Assembly (NCBI GenBank): GCA_937895955.1
Contig: CALAZI010000075.1
Span: 1 to 64,000 of the forward strand
Length of the DNA: 64,000 nt
Direction of reading: 5' to 3'
Origin: an uncultured Alphaproteobacteria bacterium
Lineage (GTDB): Bacteria; Pseudomonadota; Alphaproteobacteria; Caulobacterales; Parvularculaceae
A model generated the notes under the pieces. It made no database searches and was not told the origin of the DNA. It saw nothing but the letters and a program-made list of their open reading frames with translations. This document shows positions 35,419 to 44,054 of the stretch, piece after piece (within the stretch, counting starts at the first letter, position 1; every line of letters begins with the position of its first letter). Both the position numbers and the translations under genes were made by a program.

Positions 35419-36206
35419 ACAAAGACGAATTCAACTACGCGGTCAAAGAACTCGAATTCGAACTTGCGAAACTGCAGGAGACGGTCGCGCGCAAGGGGCT
35501 GAAGATCGCAATCGTGTTTGAAGGTCGCGACGCGGCCGGCAAGGGCGGCGTCATCAAGACGCTCCTCAATCGCATGAATCCGCGCATCTGGCGCGTCGTC
35601 GCCTTGCCGAAGCCGTCGGACCGCGAGCGCACGGAATGGTATTTCCAGCGCTATGTCCGGCAATTGCCGGCGGGCGGCGAAGTCGTTCTCTTCGATCGAT
35701 CCTGGTATAATCGCGCCGTCGTCGAGCCGGTCATGGGCTTTTGCACCGAAGAGCAGCATGAGGCCTTCATGCGGGAGGCGCCGCTGTTCGAGAAAATGCT
35801 TGTCGATTCCGGCGTCATCCTCATTAAATACTGGATCCATGTTTCCGCAAAAGAGCAGGAAAAAAGATTCCAGGACCGGGCGTCGGATCCGAGAAAGCGC
35901 TGGAAATTATCGCCCATCGACCTTGAGGGCCGCCGCCGCTGGGTTGAGTTCGCGAAGTATCGCGACAAGATGTTCAAGCTGACGCACACCGATTACGCGC
36001 CGTGGCGAACGATCGACGGCGACGACAAGGAAAAGGCGCGATTGAACTGCATTCGCTCGATCCTTGATGCGGTTCCTTACGAGTTTAACGAAGAAGCCTT
36101 CGAGCCGATCAAATTGCCGCCCAGGCAGACGGCGAAAGAGGTCGGTTATGACGATCCCGAACTCGGCGCCGAGCTGATGGTGAAGGATTATTATCCGGGC
36201 GCTTAA
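35415..36206 (+). CDS. ppk2: Polyphosphate kinase 2, class I-like
   Basis: A 263-residue PPK2, transferring phosphate between polyphosphate and nucleotides, typically favouring nucleoside triphosphate synthesis. Walker A FEGRDAAGKGGVIKTL (about 35-50), Walker B LFDRSWYNRAVVEPVMGF (about 95-112, the SWYNRA form seen in class I), and the lid RASDPRKRWKLSPIDLEGRR. Ends in the family tail (KLPPRQ...DYYPGA). Start ATG 35415 overlaps hslO. The stop shares a 4-bp TTAA with the convergent FkbM gene. Close to phoR-phoU-phoB, giving a phosphate-themed neighbourhood. Confidence 0.95.
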   Translation: MNKDEFNYAVKELEFELAKLQETVARKGLKIAIVFEGRDAAGKGGVIKTLLNRMNPRIWRVVALPKPSDRERTEWYFQRYVRQLPAGGEVVLFDRSWYNRAVVEPVMGFCTEEQHEAFMREAPLFEKMLVDSGVILIKYWIHVSAKEQEKRFQDRASDPRKRWKLSPIDLEGRRRWVEFAKYRDKMFKLTHTDYAPWRTIDGDDKEKARLNCIRSILDAVPYEFNEEAFEPIKLPPRQTAKEVGYDDPELGAELMVKDYYPGA

Positions 36207-37033
36207 GATGCGCGGACAAGGACGGCGTTGCGTTTGGTGCGCAGCATCGCCTGATAGCCGATCTCGATCGCCAGTTTCAGAGCCGAAGCGTTCTCAGCCT
36301 CATGCGATATTTCAAGCATGAGAAGGCGCGGATAAAGCGCCGCCGGCGCGCTCGCAAAAAATGCGCTGAGGGCGGGAAGCTCATGTCCTTCGATATCGAT
36401 CTTCATTGCGTCGATACGGTCAAATCCCGCTGCGGCCGCCATGGAATGAAGCGTTCGCGCCCTTACGGCCGCAGCGCCTTGCGGGTCGACGCGGCTTAAT
36501 CCGCGGCTCTTCTTTTCGACGGTGAAGCGCAGCGTTCCTTCGGCGCTCGACGCGGCGCAATTGAAAAGAGCGACGTCCTTCAATGCGCCTGAAGCCGACA
36601 GATTGAACTCAAGACGGGCGGCCATATCGGGATCCGCCTCAACGCACAGTCCGCGGAAACGAAGACCTGAGCGCATCGCCTCGGCGCGGGCGAACAGCGT
36701 GTAAAGACCGGCATTGGCGCCGACATCGACGAATATGAAATCGCCGCCTTCGCGCGCGGCGATGAAATCGCCAAGGCGCGCACGTTCTTCGCCGTCCCAT
36801 AATTGCGGCGTCAGATAGACCCGTTTCTCGCAAATATTGTCGTAAGGGTGAAGGCGCGCTTTTTGCGAACCGAAAACGGCGACGTCATAGGCGCGCTTAT
36901 CGCGCCCCCCCGCAGGTCCCAGCAGAAGCGAAGCGGCGCGACGGCCCCAGTAATCCGCGCCAAGGCGATGGCCGATCGCGCGCATGCGCTCCTGAAAGGG
37001 CGAAGGCGGCAATGCGCCGAAGGGCCCGTTCAT
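36203..37033 (-). CDS. FkbM-family methyltransferase
   Basis: A 276-residue SAM-dependent methyltransferase. SAM-binding motif I is FIFVDVGANAGLYTLFA (about 95-111), then the acidic CVEADPDM, and the family motif MKIDIEGHELPAL (about 208-220). FkbM enzymes O-methylate sugars or polyketides; beside a sugar transferase the target is probably a glycan (inference). Start 37033 overlaps the stop of the upstream GT2 gene (ATGA), so the pair is one unit. It ends in a TTAA overlap with ppk2. Confidence 0.87.
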   Translation of the reverse strand: MNGPFGALPPSPFQERMRAIGHRLGADYWGRRAASLLLGPAGGRDKRAYDVAVFGSQKARLHPYDNICEKRVYLTPQLWDGEERARLGDFIAAREGGDFIFVDVGANAGLYTLFARAEAMRSGLRFRGLCVEADPDMAARLEFNLSASGALKDVALFNCAASSAEGTLRFTVEKKSRGLSRVDPQGAAAVRARTLHSMAAAAGFDRIDAMKIDIEGHELPALSAFFASAPAALYPRLLMLEISHEAENASALKLAIEIGYQAMLRTKRNAVLVRAS

Positions 37034-37806
37034 TCATCGCGCTCGCGTTTTAGCCGCTCATACATTTTGACGTCGCGCATCCAGCGGCCGAAGCCCGACA
37101 TCATCGAAAAAGCGAAGCCGTAGACGCCGGCGCGAAAAAGCCCGTTCAAGAGATAGCGCTTGGCGACATAGAAGGGCAGGCCGAAAAAAATGCGCAAGAC
37201 AAGGATCGGCGCCGGTTTCGGCGCAAGCGCGCGCGCGCGCGTCGACGAATGGCGATTGAGCTTGTCGACGAGATGTTCGGCGTCGGCGAAGGCGTGATGG
37301 ATGATCTTTCCTCTCAGCGCGCCGACCTTGACGCCCGGCGGAGTGTCAAACTGGTCCCAGGCGGCGTGATCGGGCGCGCGCGCGACGCGCCGGTCGTACA
37401 GTTTCCTGCGGACGATATCGCCCATGCCGAGCCACGGCTTTCCGAAAGGCGGCGCGATGGCGAGATCGATCTCATAAACGCCGTTCGCCGGCGCGCCGTC
37501 TTTAAAGAGCGCGCGGATTTCGGCAGCAAGCTCGTCCGTCACGATCTCATCGGCGTCGAGATCGAGCAGCCAATCATGCCGGCACTGCTCTTCCGCGAAG
37601 CGTTTCTGGCGGCCGTTGCCGAGCCAGTCCTGACGGATGACGCGCGCGCCGGCGCCTTCCGCAAGCGCAATCGTGTCGTCGCTCGATCCGGAATCAACGA
37701 CAATGACTTCGTCCGCGACCTTCAATGCGGCGGCGACGACATCGCCGATCATCCGGGCTTCGTCGCAGGCGCGGATATAGGCGGAAAGGGGCGGCTTGTC
37801 GGTCAT
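37030..37806 (-). CDS. Glycosyltransferase family 2, WaaE/KdtX-like
   Basis: A 258-residue GT2 of the short LPS-core type. Motifs: LSAYIRACDEARMIGDVV (the family has I-x-x-x-NEE; here CDE), EVIVVDSGSSDDTIALAE, WLLDLDADEIVTDELAAEI (DxD) and the IIHHAF region then KLNRHSSTRARA. A C-terminal hydrophobic stretch (PILVLRIFFGLPFYVAKRYLL) fits membrane association. Known relatives add glucose or related sugars to LPS core. It overlaps the FkbM gene and lies 27 bp after the ScfR-type regulator on the same strand. Confidence 0.85.
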   Translation of the reverse strand: MTDKPPLSAYIRACDEARMIGDVVAAALKVADEVIVVDSGSSDDTIALAEGAGARVIRQDWLGNGRQKRFAEEQCRHDWLLDLDADEIVTDELAAEIRALFKDGAPANGVYEIDLAIAPPFGKPWLGMGDIVRRKLYDRRVARAPDHAAWDQFDTPPGVKVGALRGKIIHHAFADAEHLVDKLNRHSSTRARALAPKPAPILVLRIFFGLPFYVAKRYLLNGLFRAGVYGFAFSMMSGFGRWMRDVKMYERLKRERDE

Positions 37807-37833
37807 GACGCCTATTGGGGCAGAGGCGCGCGC

Positions 37834-39240
37834 CTAGTCAAACGCAAAGGAAAACGGCGCAGCGAGACGGCGGTGCTCGTCGATGATGAGGCGTCGGCGC
37901 AGCGGCGGGTGGGCGCGCGCCGCGCAGTCAGGGCGCTCGCACAGCCGGCAGGTGACGCCGATCGGCGTCGCCGGCGCCTGGGCGAGGTCGATTCCTTTCG
38001 CATAGACGAGTTTTCCGGCGTCCTCGATCGAGCAGCCTAGAACGACGACGCGCTCGACATGCGGCGCCGCATAGCCGCCGGCGCCGCTCGTAACCGTGCG
38101 GGCGATTGAGAAATAACGGCTTTGATCGGGAAGCTGGATCATCTGCGTGATGATGCGGCGCGGCGTTCTGAACGCTTCGTGCGCGGTCCACAAAGGGCAT
38201 GAGCCGCCATAGCGCGCGAAGGGAAAAATGTCGCCGGAAAACCGTTTCGACACGTTGCCTGCGGCGTCGACGCGCAAAAAGAAAAACGGAACGCCTTCGG
38301 CGCCCGGCCGGCGCAGCGTCGTCAATCGGTGCGCAACCTGTTCAAAGCTTGCGCCGAAGCGCCGGCCGAGGGCTTCGACGTCATAGCTGAGTTCGCCCGC
38401 CGCGGCGCGGAAAGGGCCGTAAGGCAGCATGATCGCTGCGGCGGCGTAATTGGCGAGCGCCGAACGCGCGAGGCGCCGCCCGGCGTCGGTTGAAAATTTC
38501 GACTTGTTGACGAGATGATCGAGCAAAGCGCTTTGCTCGATCAGGACGAGTTGCAGCGCGAGGTTGAACGTCCGGCTCGCCTGGTCGAGCGATTCCGAAA
38601 TCGCGACTTCGTTTGAATGGCGGTTCAGCCGCCGCCAGGCGCCGGTCATCACGTCGGCGGGCAAAATTCTGACCCGCAAGCGATGATCGCGCTTGAAGCG
38701 GGCGACGAGCGCATCGAACAATGCGCCGGCGCCTTTTTCGGCGTTGATCGCTTCGCCCGCCTCGTCGACGTCAGGGAAGTGATTGCGGTTTTCATGAAGA
38801 AAGGTGCGCGCCTCCTCGACCGGGTCCTCCATGGCGCGCGCGCCGGAAACGCGCGCCTCGGTCAGTTCCTGCTCGGCGGCGCGATAGGCGCGGAATAGGG
38901 CTGCGACCGCATCGCCGAGAACCGGATTACCCGCGGCGAGTTCAAGCGCGTCCTCGCGCGTGACGCCCGCGCCCTGAAAGATCGGGTCGGCGAAAGCGGC
39001 GGCGAGATTGGCGAAAAGCTCGTCGGTCTCGGCCCCGTCGAGGCGAGACAGGTCAAAACCGTAAACGCCGGCGAGACGGACGAGGAGGTCGGCCGAGACG
39101 GGGCGTTGGTTGCGTTCGATCAGGTTGACATAGGAAGGGGAGATGTCGAGCGCCGCCGCCATTTCCGCCTGCGTCTGGCCGCGCTCGCGGCGCAGGCGGC
39201 GCAGGCGCGGACCCAGATAAAGCTTGCGTTTTGACGCCAT
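37834..39240 (-). CDS. XRE/ScfR-type short-chain fatty-acyl regulator (RamB/PrpR-like)
   Basis: A 468-residue regulator. Start 39240 gives MASKRKLYLGPRLRRLRRER followed by the HTH GQTQAEMAAALDISPSYVNLIERNQRPVS (written here across positions about 20-48). An IrrE-like/DUF2083-type middle (about 150-300) contains NEVAISESLDQASRTFNLA. The C-terminal Cys-rich domain ends CSIEDAGKLVYAKGIDL and CRLCERPDCAARAHPP. RamB/PrpR-type relatives control acetate, glyoxylate or propionate genes and sense acyl-CoA. The divergent neighbour is aceA, isocitrate lyase, which strongly supports that role. It probably also shares a transcript with the GT2 and FkbM genes. Confidence 0.9.
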   Translation of the reverse strand: MASKRKLYLGPRLRRLRRERGQTQAEMAAALDISPSYVNLIERNQRPVSADLLVRLAGVYGFDLSRLDGAETDELFANLAAAFADPIFQGAGVTREDALELAAGNPVLGDAVAALFRAYRAAEQELTEARVSGARAMEDPVEEARTFLHENRNHFPDVDEAGEAINAEKGAGALFDALVARFKRDHRLRVRILPADVMTGAWRRLNRHSNEVAISESLDQASRTFNLALQLVLIEQSALLDHLVNKSKFSTDAGRRLARSALANYAAAAIMLPYGPFRAAAGELSYDVEALGRRFGASFEQVAHRLTTLRRPGAEGVPFFFLRVDAAGNVSKRFSGDIFPFARYGGSCPLWTAHEAFRTPRRIITQMIQLPDQSRYFSIARTVTSGAGGYAAPHVERVVVLGCSIEDAGKLVYAKGIDLAQAPATPIGVTCRLCERPDCAARAHPPLRRRLIIDEHRRLAAPFSFAFD

Positions 39241-39458
39241 TTCGAACTCGAAATATTGAGCCTCAGCACATAGCATAACGCCTGAAATTTACAAAAACTA
39301 CAAAATTACAAAAATAAGAGTGTCAAAGTTTACACCGCGACGCGCCATTGCTCGCTTCGCAGGCGCAAAAATGGTTTGGTTCCTGCAATCCGATTGGAGA
39401 ATGAGCCGCGGCGACATTGGGGGCCAGCGTTTCCGGCCGCGGCAAGGAGAGTTTTGAG
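39241..39458. promoter_or_regulatory. Divergent scfR-like/aceA control region with TACAAAA repeats
   Basis: A 218-bp gap, AT-rich between about 39255 and 39335. TACAAAA occurs three times as a direct repeat at 39290-39296, 39299-39305 and 39307-39313, spaced 8-9 bp, i.e. nearly one helical turn. A related GTTTACAC follows at about 39328. RamB-type regulators are known to bind TTTGCAAA-like AT-rich sites, so this is a candidate operator for the adjacent regulator. An AAGGAGA Shine-Dalgarno (39444-39450) serves aceA. Confidence 0.5.
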
Positions 39459-40748
39459 ATGACCGTGACGTTCGACGATATCGTTCCATCAGCGCCGAAG
39501 GGCCGCTTCGACGGGATCAAGCGCAATTATTCGGCGGCCGAGGCGCTGCGCCTCAGAGGATCGATCGATATCGCCTATACGCTCGCCGAACGAGGCGCGA
39601 ACAAGCTTTGGGAACTCCTGAAAACCGAGCCTTACATCAACGCGCTCGGCGCGCTGTCCGGCAACCAGGCGATCCAGATGGCGAAAGCCGGCCTCAAGGC
39701 GATCTATCTTTCGGGCTGGCAGGTCGCGGGCGACGCCAATACGGCGGGTCAGGTCTATCCCGACCAGTCGCTTTATCCGGCGAACGCCGGGCCTGAACTC
39801 GCGCGCCGCATCAACAATGCGCTGCGCCGCGCCGACCAGATCGAACATTCCGAAGGCAAGGTGAAGCGGGACTATTTCCTGCCGATCGTCGCCGACGCGG
39901 AAGCCGGCTTCGGCGGCCCCCTGAACTGCTTTGAAATCATGAAGGCCTATATCGAGGCGGGCGCCGCCGGCGTTCATTTCGAGGACCAACTCGCATCGGA
40001 AAAGAAGTGCGGGCATCTCGGCGGCAAGGTTCTCATCCCGACCAAGGCGCATGAGCGCAATCTCAACGCCGCGCGCCTCGCCGCCGACGTTTGCGGCGTG
40101 CCGTCAATCATCGTCGCGCGCACCGATGCGGAATCGGCGAAACTCATCACGTCGGATGTCGATGAGCGCGATCATGAATTCATCGACTTCGATCAGGGGC
40201 GCACGCCCGAAGGCTTCTATCGCCTGAAAGACGACATGGGCGTCGATCATTGCATCGCGCGCGGCCTTTCCTATGCGCAGTATGCGGATCTTATCTGGTG
40301 GGAAACATCGCACCCCAATCTCAACGACGCCAAACGCTTCGCCGAAGCGGTGCAGAAAGCCTATCCCGGCAAGATGATGGCGTATAATTGCTCGCCGTCC
40401 TTTAACTGGGAAGCCAAGCTCGACAAGGAGACGATCGCCAAATTCCAGCGCGAGATCGGCGCGATGGGCTATAAATACCAGTTCGTGACGCTCGCCGGTT
40501 TCCACGCCCTCAATTACGGCATGTACACGCTGGCGCACGGCTACAAGGACCGCGGCATGGCGGCCTATTCCGAACTCCAGCAGGCGGAATTCGCCGCTGA
40601 AAAGATCGGCTATGAGGCGACCCGCCATCAGCGCGAAGTCGGCACCGGCTATTTCGATCTCGTCGCGACGACCCTGTCGGGCGGCCAGTCATCAACGACG
40701 GCGATGAATGAGTCGACCGAAACGGCGCAATTTAAAGCGGCGGAATAA
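39459..40748 (+). CDS. aceA: Isocitrate lyase
   Basis: First enzyme of the glyoxylate shunt, splitting isocitrate to glyoxylate and succinate. At 429 residues it has the catalytic [16 protein letters not shown] (KKCGH), active-site regions [29 protein letters not shown] and [12 protein letters not shown], and ends in a short Ser/Thr-rich tail. Start 39459 ([15 protein letters not shown]) has AAGGAGA eight bases upstream. Divergent from the acyl-sensing regulator and closed by a strong terminator, so it is probably monocistronic. No malate synthase gene is adjacent. Confidence 0.97.
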   Translation: MTVTFDDIVPSAPKGRFDGIKRNYSAAEALRLRGSIDIAYTLAERGANKLWELLKTEPYINALGALSGNQAIQMAKAGLKAIYLSGWQVAGDANTAGQVYPDQSLYPANAGPELARRINNALRRADQIEHSEGKVKRDYFLPIVADAEAGFGGPLNCFEIMKAYIEAGAAGVHFEDQLASEKKCGHLGGKVLIPTKAHERNLNAARLAADVCGVPSIIVARTDAESAKLITSDVDERDHEFIDFDQGRTPEGFYRLKDDMGVDHCIARGLSYAQYADLIWWETSHPNLNDAKRFAEAVQKAYPGKMMAYNCSPSFNWEAKLDKETIAKFQREIGAMGYKYQFVTLAGFHALNYGMYTLAHGYKDRGMAAYSELQQAEFAAEKIGYEATRHQREVGTGYFDLVATTLSGGQSSTTAMNESTETAQFKAAE

Positions 40749-40792
40749 AAAGGGACTAGCGCGTTCTTTTCAGGGAGGAAACGCGCGGAAGA

Positions 40793-40820
40793 GGCCGCTT
40801 CGGAAACGGAGCGGCCTTTT
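40793..40820 (+). terminator. Rho-independent terminator after aceA
   Basis: A 10-bp stem (40793-40802 with 40807-40816, one G-T pair) closes on a GAAA tetraloop and is followed by TTTTCTATTT. It lies 44 bp after the aceA stop and 11 bp before the end of the convergent Sel1-like gene. Confidence 0.88.
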
Positions 40821-40831
40821 CTATTTCCATT

Positions 40832-41569
40832 TCAGACTTGTTCGGCGACGCCGGGGCGGCGTCCCCCGGGCGGGCGTCGTCCAGCCGGTTCGAAAGCGCC
40901 TGTTGATCCCTTGCGTTTTTTCGCTTCTTCGCGCTTCGGCCCTTCGAATTTCGGCAGCGTAATCGGCGTGAAATTTTTCGCGAAAGCTTCCGCCTCGGCG
41001 ATCTCGTCTTGCGTGAGCGAGGATTTGAGTCCCGGCACGAGCGTTCCCGGCAAGGGTCCGTAGCCGTAAAGATCGGCGTCCGGGTTTTTCCCGTAAACGA
41101 GCGACCATTTGAGCGAGCTTTTGGGGTCGTGAAGGGCGCTCGCCGGCGAGGCTGTTTCCATCGCGAGCTTTCTCTGCGCGCGGGCGTTCCCGGCGTAAGC
41201 CGCGCGCGTCAGCCAGAACGCGCCTTCCTGACGGAAGAGATCCGTTTCGACATCATTGGCCCCCGTCATCGTCAACAGGCATTCGCCAAGCTCATGCTGC
41301 GCCGCTTCCCGGCCCTCGCCCATGCCGGCGACAACGCGATAGGAAGGCGCCGCGGCGGCGCACCCCTTTTCCTTTCGCGTCTCGCGCGCGAAGGCGATGA
41401 GGCCGCCGGCGTCGCTCTCGCTCGGCGCCGCATTTTCGGGCGGCGCTTCCGGCGCGATGACGCCGTCCCCGGTCTGATCCGGCGCTTGTCCTTCCTGCGC
41501 CGATGCGGCTGATATCAGGACCGCCGCCGCGGCGACGGCTGAAAAAACGCTTTTCAACTTTCTCTCCAC
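40832..41569 (-). CDS. Exported Sel1-like repeat protein
   Basis: A 245-residue exported protein. Signal peptide about 1-24 (SVFSAVAAAAVLISAASA). The central helical part includes GEGREAAQHELGECLL and FWLTRAAYAGNARAQRKLAM, which fit Sel1/TPR-like repeats, with LKWSLVYGKNPDADLYGYGPL after them. The C-terminus is basic and low complexity. Sel1-like exported proteins usually mediate protein interactions in the envelope; the partner is unknown. It lies 100 bp after the glycerophosphodiesterase gene on the same strand. Confidence 0.7.
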   Translation of the reverse strand: MERKLKSVFSAVAAAAVLISAASAQEGQAPDQTGDGVIAPEAPPENAAPSESDAGGLIAFARETRKEKGCAAAAPSYRVVAGMGEGREAAQHELGECLLTMTGANDVETDLFRQEGAFWLTRAAYAGNARAQRKLAMETASPASALHDPKSSLKWSLVYGKNPDADLYGYGPLPGTLVPGLKSSLTQDEIAEAEAFAKNFTPITLPKFEGPKREEAKKRKGSTGAFEPAGRRPPGGRRPGVAEQV

Positions 41570-41669
41570 TCAGAAATCACGCCCGCCCTGCGGAATAAAC
41601 GCATGAATGCGCGAACTCCGTCGCTGTGACGAGTGTATAGCAGACTGGGACGGAAATAAGGTATCGCGC

Positions 41670-42794
41670 TCAGTCATTCGCTGCTTTAAGGGCCGAAAGC
41701 GACGGCTCCATCGCGTTGCGGACTTTGACAGCGGCGTCTGGAAAATCAGTGAACGCGCCGTCTGCGCCCCGCAAAAAGAAGATGATAAACTCCTGTGCGG
41801 CGCCGTTATTGACGCCGATCTTGTCGCCATACTCGGGATCAATCACATAATAGACAGCTGTTGAATCCGAATCGAACGCTTCACTGACCGCATGCTCGCG
41901 GTGAGATGCGATCGCTGCGTTGGGCTGGTCGGTTCGAAATGTCCAAGGGTGTACGGAAAGTCCAAGCTGATGCGCTTGTTCAATCAAGTTCGACGTTGCG
42001 CCGCTCTCTGAAACGATCAATGCTTTCGCGGGCCCGACCCCGTCCGCATAAGCGGCAATCTCCATCAGCGAGATATTCGGCCCGGCGCCGGGAGTCGCTT
42101 CATACACAAGCTGTACAAGCTTCGCGTCTGTCTTGCCCTTCAGACGCTTCAATATTTCCGGTTCAAACGACTGAATGAAAACGGGTCCCGCATTGAAGCT
42201 CTCCAACGCTTTCAGCAACGGCGCTTCGAAATCATGGCCTTTGGCGAGATAAAATCCCGGATGCTTCGTCTCCGGATAAACGCCGACGGGCCTTCCGGCC
42301 CCCTTCGATTTTCTTGAAACGAGCGCAAGCATTTCCTCGAATGTCGGAATTTCATAGAGCCCGTCGAATTCCTTCGACCGCCCCGGAAAGGGCTGGCGCG
42401 CCCGCAGCGTCTTCAACTCCGCGAGCGAGAAATCCTCGACCCACCAGTCCTCGCGCGGCGCATCGGCGGGATCGTCATTGGCGCGCCTCCTGTCGGCGAA
42501 TTCCGGATGATCGGCAACATCTGTCGTTGTTGAGAGATATCGGTCGTGCCGCGCGACGAGGGTGCCGTCTTTCGAAAAAACAAGATCGGTCTCGATGACA
42601 TCGGCGCCCATGTCGATGGCGAGCGCATAGGCTTCAAGCGTATGCTCGGGGCGATATCCGCTCGCGCCGCGATGCGCGATGACAAGCGGCGGACCGCCAT
42701 CGAGCGTCGGCCAGACGGTTTTCTGATTTTCCATTTCAGCGCATCCCGCGAGAGCGCCGAAAAGAAAGAATATCGCTGCCAGCCGTCGCCGCAT
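41670..42794 (-). CDS. Glycerophosphodiester phosphodiesterase, lipoprotein
   Basis: A 374-residue GlpQ-type enzyme hydrolysing glycerophosphodiesters to glycerol-3-phosphate and an alcohol. Signal with lipobox ALAGC. Catalytic motifs: [21 protein letters not shown] (HRG, with PEHT), [22 protein letters not shown] (E-x-D and the second His), [14 protein letters not shown] and [14 protein letters not shown]. The end has [11 protein letters not shown] and [15 protein letters not shown], as in periplasmic GlpQ. Scavenges glycerol-phosphate from lipid breakdown. Divergent from yidD with 40 bp between. Confidence 0.93.
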   Translation of the reverse strand: MRRRLAAIFFLFGALAGCAEMENQKTVWPTLDGGPPLVIAHRGASGYRPEHTLEAYALAIDMGADVIETDLVFSKDGTLVARHDRYLSTTTDVADHPEFADRRRANDDPADAPREDWWVEDFSLAELKTLRARQPFPGRSKEFDGLYEIPTFEEMLALVSRKSKGAGRPVGVYPETKHPGFYLAKGHDFEAPLLKALESFNAGPVFIQSFEPEILKRLKGKTDAKLVQLVYEATPGAGPNISLMEIAAYADGVGPAKALIVSESGATSNLIEQAHQLGLSVHPWTFRTDQPNAAIASHREHAVSEAFDSDSTAVYYVIDPEYGDKIGVNNGAAQEFIIFFLRGADGAFTDFPDAAVKVRNAMEPSLSALKAAND

Positions 42795-42834
42795 CCGCTT
42801 TCCTTTCGCGCCGTCCCTGACCTATATCTCGCAT

Positions 42835-43176
42835 ATGAATGGGTCGCCGCAACAGCAAGGGTTTCTAACGCGCACCGCGCTCAGCGCGCTCTGGCTCTAT
42901 AAGCGCGCGATCTCGCCGGTCTTTTATCTTCTCGGCGCGCGCTGCCGGCATCTGCCGACCTGTTCAGACTACGCCGCTGACGCCTTTCGCCGCCATGGCT
43001 TGCATAAAGGGGTCTGGCTAACCTTGTCGCGCCTCTCGCGCTGCCACCCGCTCGGTTCGCACGGCTATGATCCGGCGCCAGAAGACCTCCCCGATCACGG
43101 CTGGCGCCTCTGGCGCTACGGCGACTGGTCATGGTGCGCGCGCGGCTCAACGCCAGTCGAAAAGACGCGCGCTTGA
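42835..43176 (+). CDS. yidD: Membrane protein insertion efficiency factor YidD
   Basis: A 113-residue YidD with an amphipathic N-terminal helix and the conserved core [37 protein letters not shown], continued by [17 protein letters not shown] (quoted in parts). The three cysteines of the family (CR, CSDY, CHP) are present. It assists YidC/Sec insertion at the inner membrane. It precedes the ATP-grasp gene by 25 bp. In many alphaproteobacteria yidD neighbours thrS, which is two genes downstream here. Confidence 0.95.
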   Translation: MNGSPQQQGFLTRTALSALWLYKRAISPVFYLLGARCRHLPTCSDYAADAFRRHGLHKGVWLTLSRLSRCHPLGSHGYDPAPEDLPDHGWRLWRYGDWSWCARGSTPVEKTRA

Positions 43177-43201
43177 TCGCGAATCCCTGTTCATCAGCAT
43201 C

Positions 43202-44050
43202 ATGAAAATCGCCATCGCCACCTGCCTTGAGAATCCGTCGCTTACGGAAAGCGACGCCGTCTTCGCGCATGCGCTGAAGGCGGCCGGCGCCGATATCGTC
43301 GCCGCGCCATGGAACGGCGATTTTGCGCCTTTTGCGGCGGCTGATGCGACGATCATTCGCTCGACCTGGGATTATTACGGCGTCGCGCAGGGCTTCGCGG
43401 ACTGGATAGACCGTCTCTCCGCTGCGACGCCTCTCTTCAATGCGCCGGACTTGCTGCGCTGGAATATGGGCAAGCTCTATCTGCTCGAACTCGCCTCGGC
43501 GGGGATTGAAACGCCGGCGATGCGCCGCGTTCCGCCCGACGCGGACGCGATCGCTTCGGCCATGGAGGCGCTTCACCTGGAAGCGGCGATCGTCAAGCCG
43601 GTTCACGGCGGCACGGCGAGCGGCCTGTCGTTTGTCCGCCGCGGAGAGGATGAGGCGCTCCGGCGCGCGGCTGCGATCCTCGGCGGGGAAGGTCTCGTTC
43701 AGGCGTTCATGCCGGAAATCCGCGATGTCGGCGAAACGTCATTCGTCTTCATCGACGGCGTCTATTCGCATGCCGTCCTCAAGCGCGCGAGGGCGGGCGA
43801 TATCAGGGTGCAAGCGGAATTCGGCGGGACCGCCGAACTCGTCGAGCCGCCGGATTGGGCGATCGAGAAAGCGCGGGCGGTCCTTAAGGCGTGCCCCGGC
43901 GAGGCGCTTTACGCCCGCATCGACGCCGTCGTCACGCCGCGGCGCATGGTCCTCATGGAGGCCGAACTCGTTGAACCGGAACTCTTTTTCACCTATTGCC
44001 CCATGGCCGCCGAGCGCTTGGCCGGCGCCTTGTTGTCGAAACCGAAGTGA
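43202..44050 (+). CDS. ATP-grasp domain protein of unknown substrate
   Basis: A 282-residue predicted ATP-grasp ligase. N-terminal pre-ATP-grasp part ([33 protein letters not shown]), then nucleotide-binding [20 protein letters not shown] (about 128-147), [20 protein letters not shown] and the metal-binding end [27 protein letters not shown] (D and E ligands). The pattern is of RimK/DcsG-type enzymes that ligate carboxylates to amines. The acceptor cannot be guessed. It lies 4 bp before thrS and 25 bp after yidD, so it is probably co-expressed with both. Confidence 0.8.
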   Translation: MKIAIATCLENPSLTESDAVFAHALKAAGADIVAAPWNGDFAPFAAADATIIRSTWDYYGVAQGFADWIDRLSAATPLFNAPDLLRWNMGKLYLLELASAGIETPAMRRVPPDADAIASAMEALHLEAAIVKPVHGGTASGLSFVRRGEDEALRRAAAILGGEGLVQAFMPEIRDVGETSFVFIDGVYSHAVLKRARAGDIRVQAEFGGTAELVEPPDWAIEKARAVLKACPGEALYARIDAVVTPRRMVLMEAELVEPELFFTYCPMAAERLAGALLSKPK

Positions 44051-44054
44051 AGCC

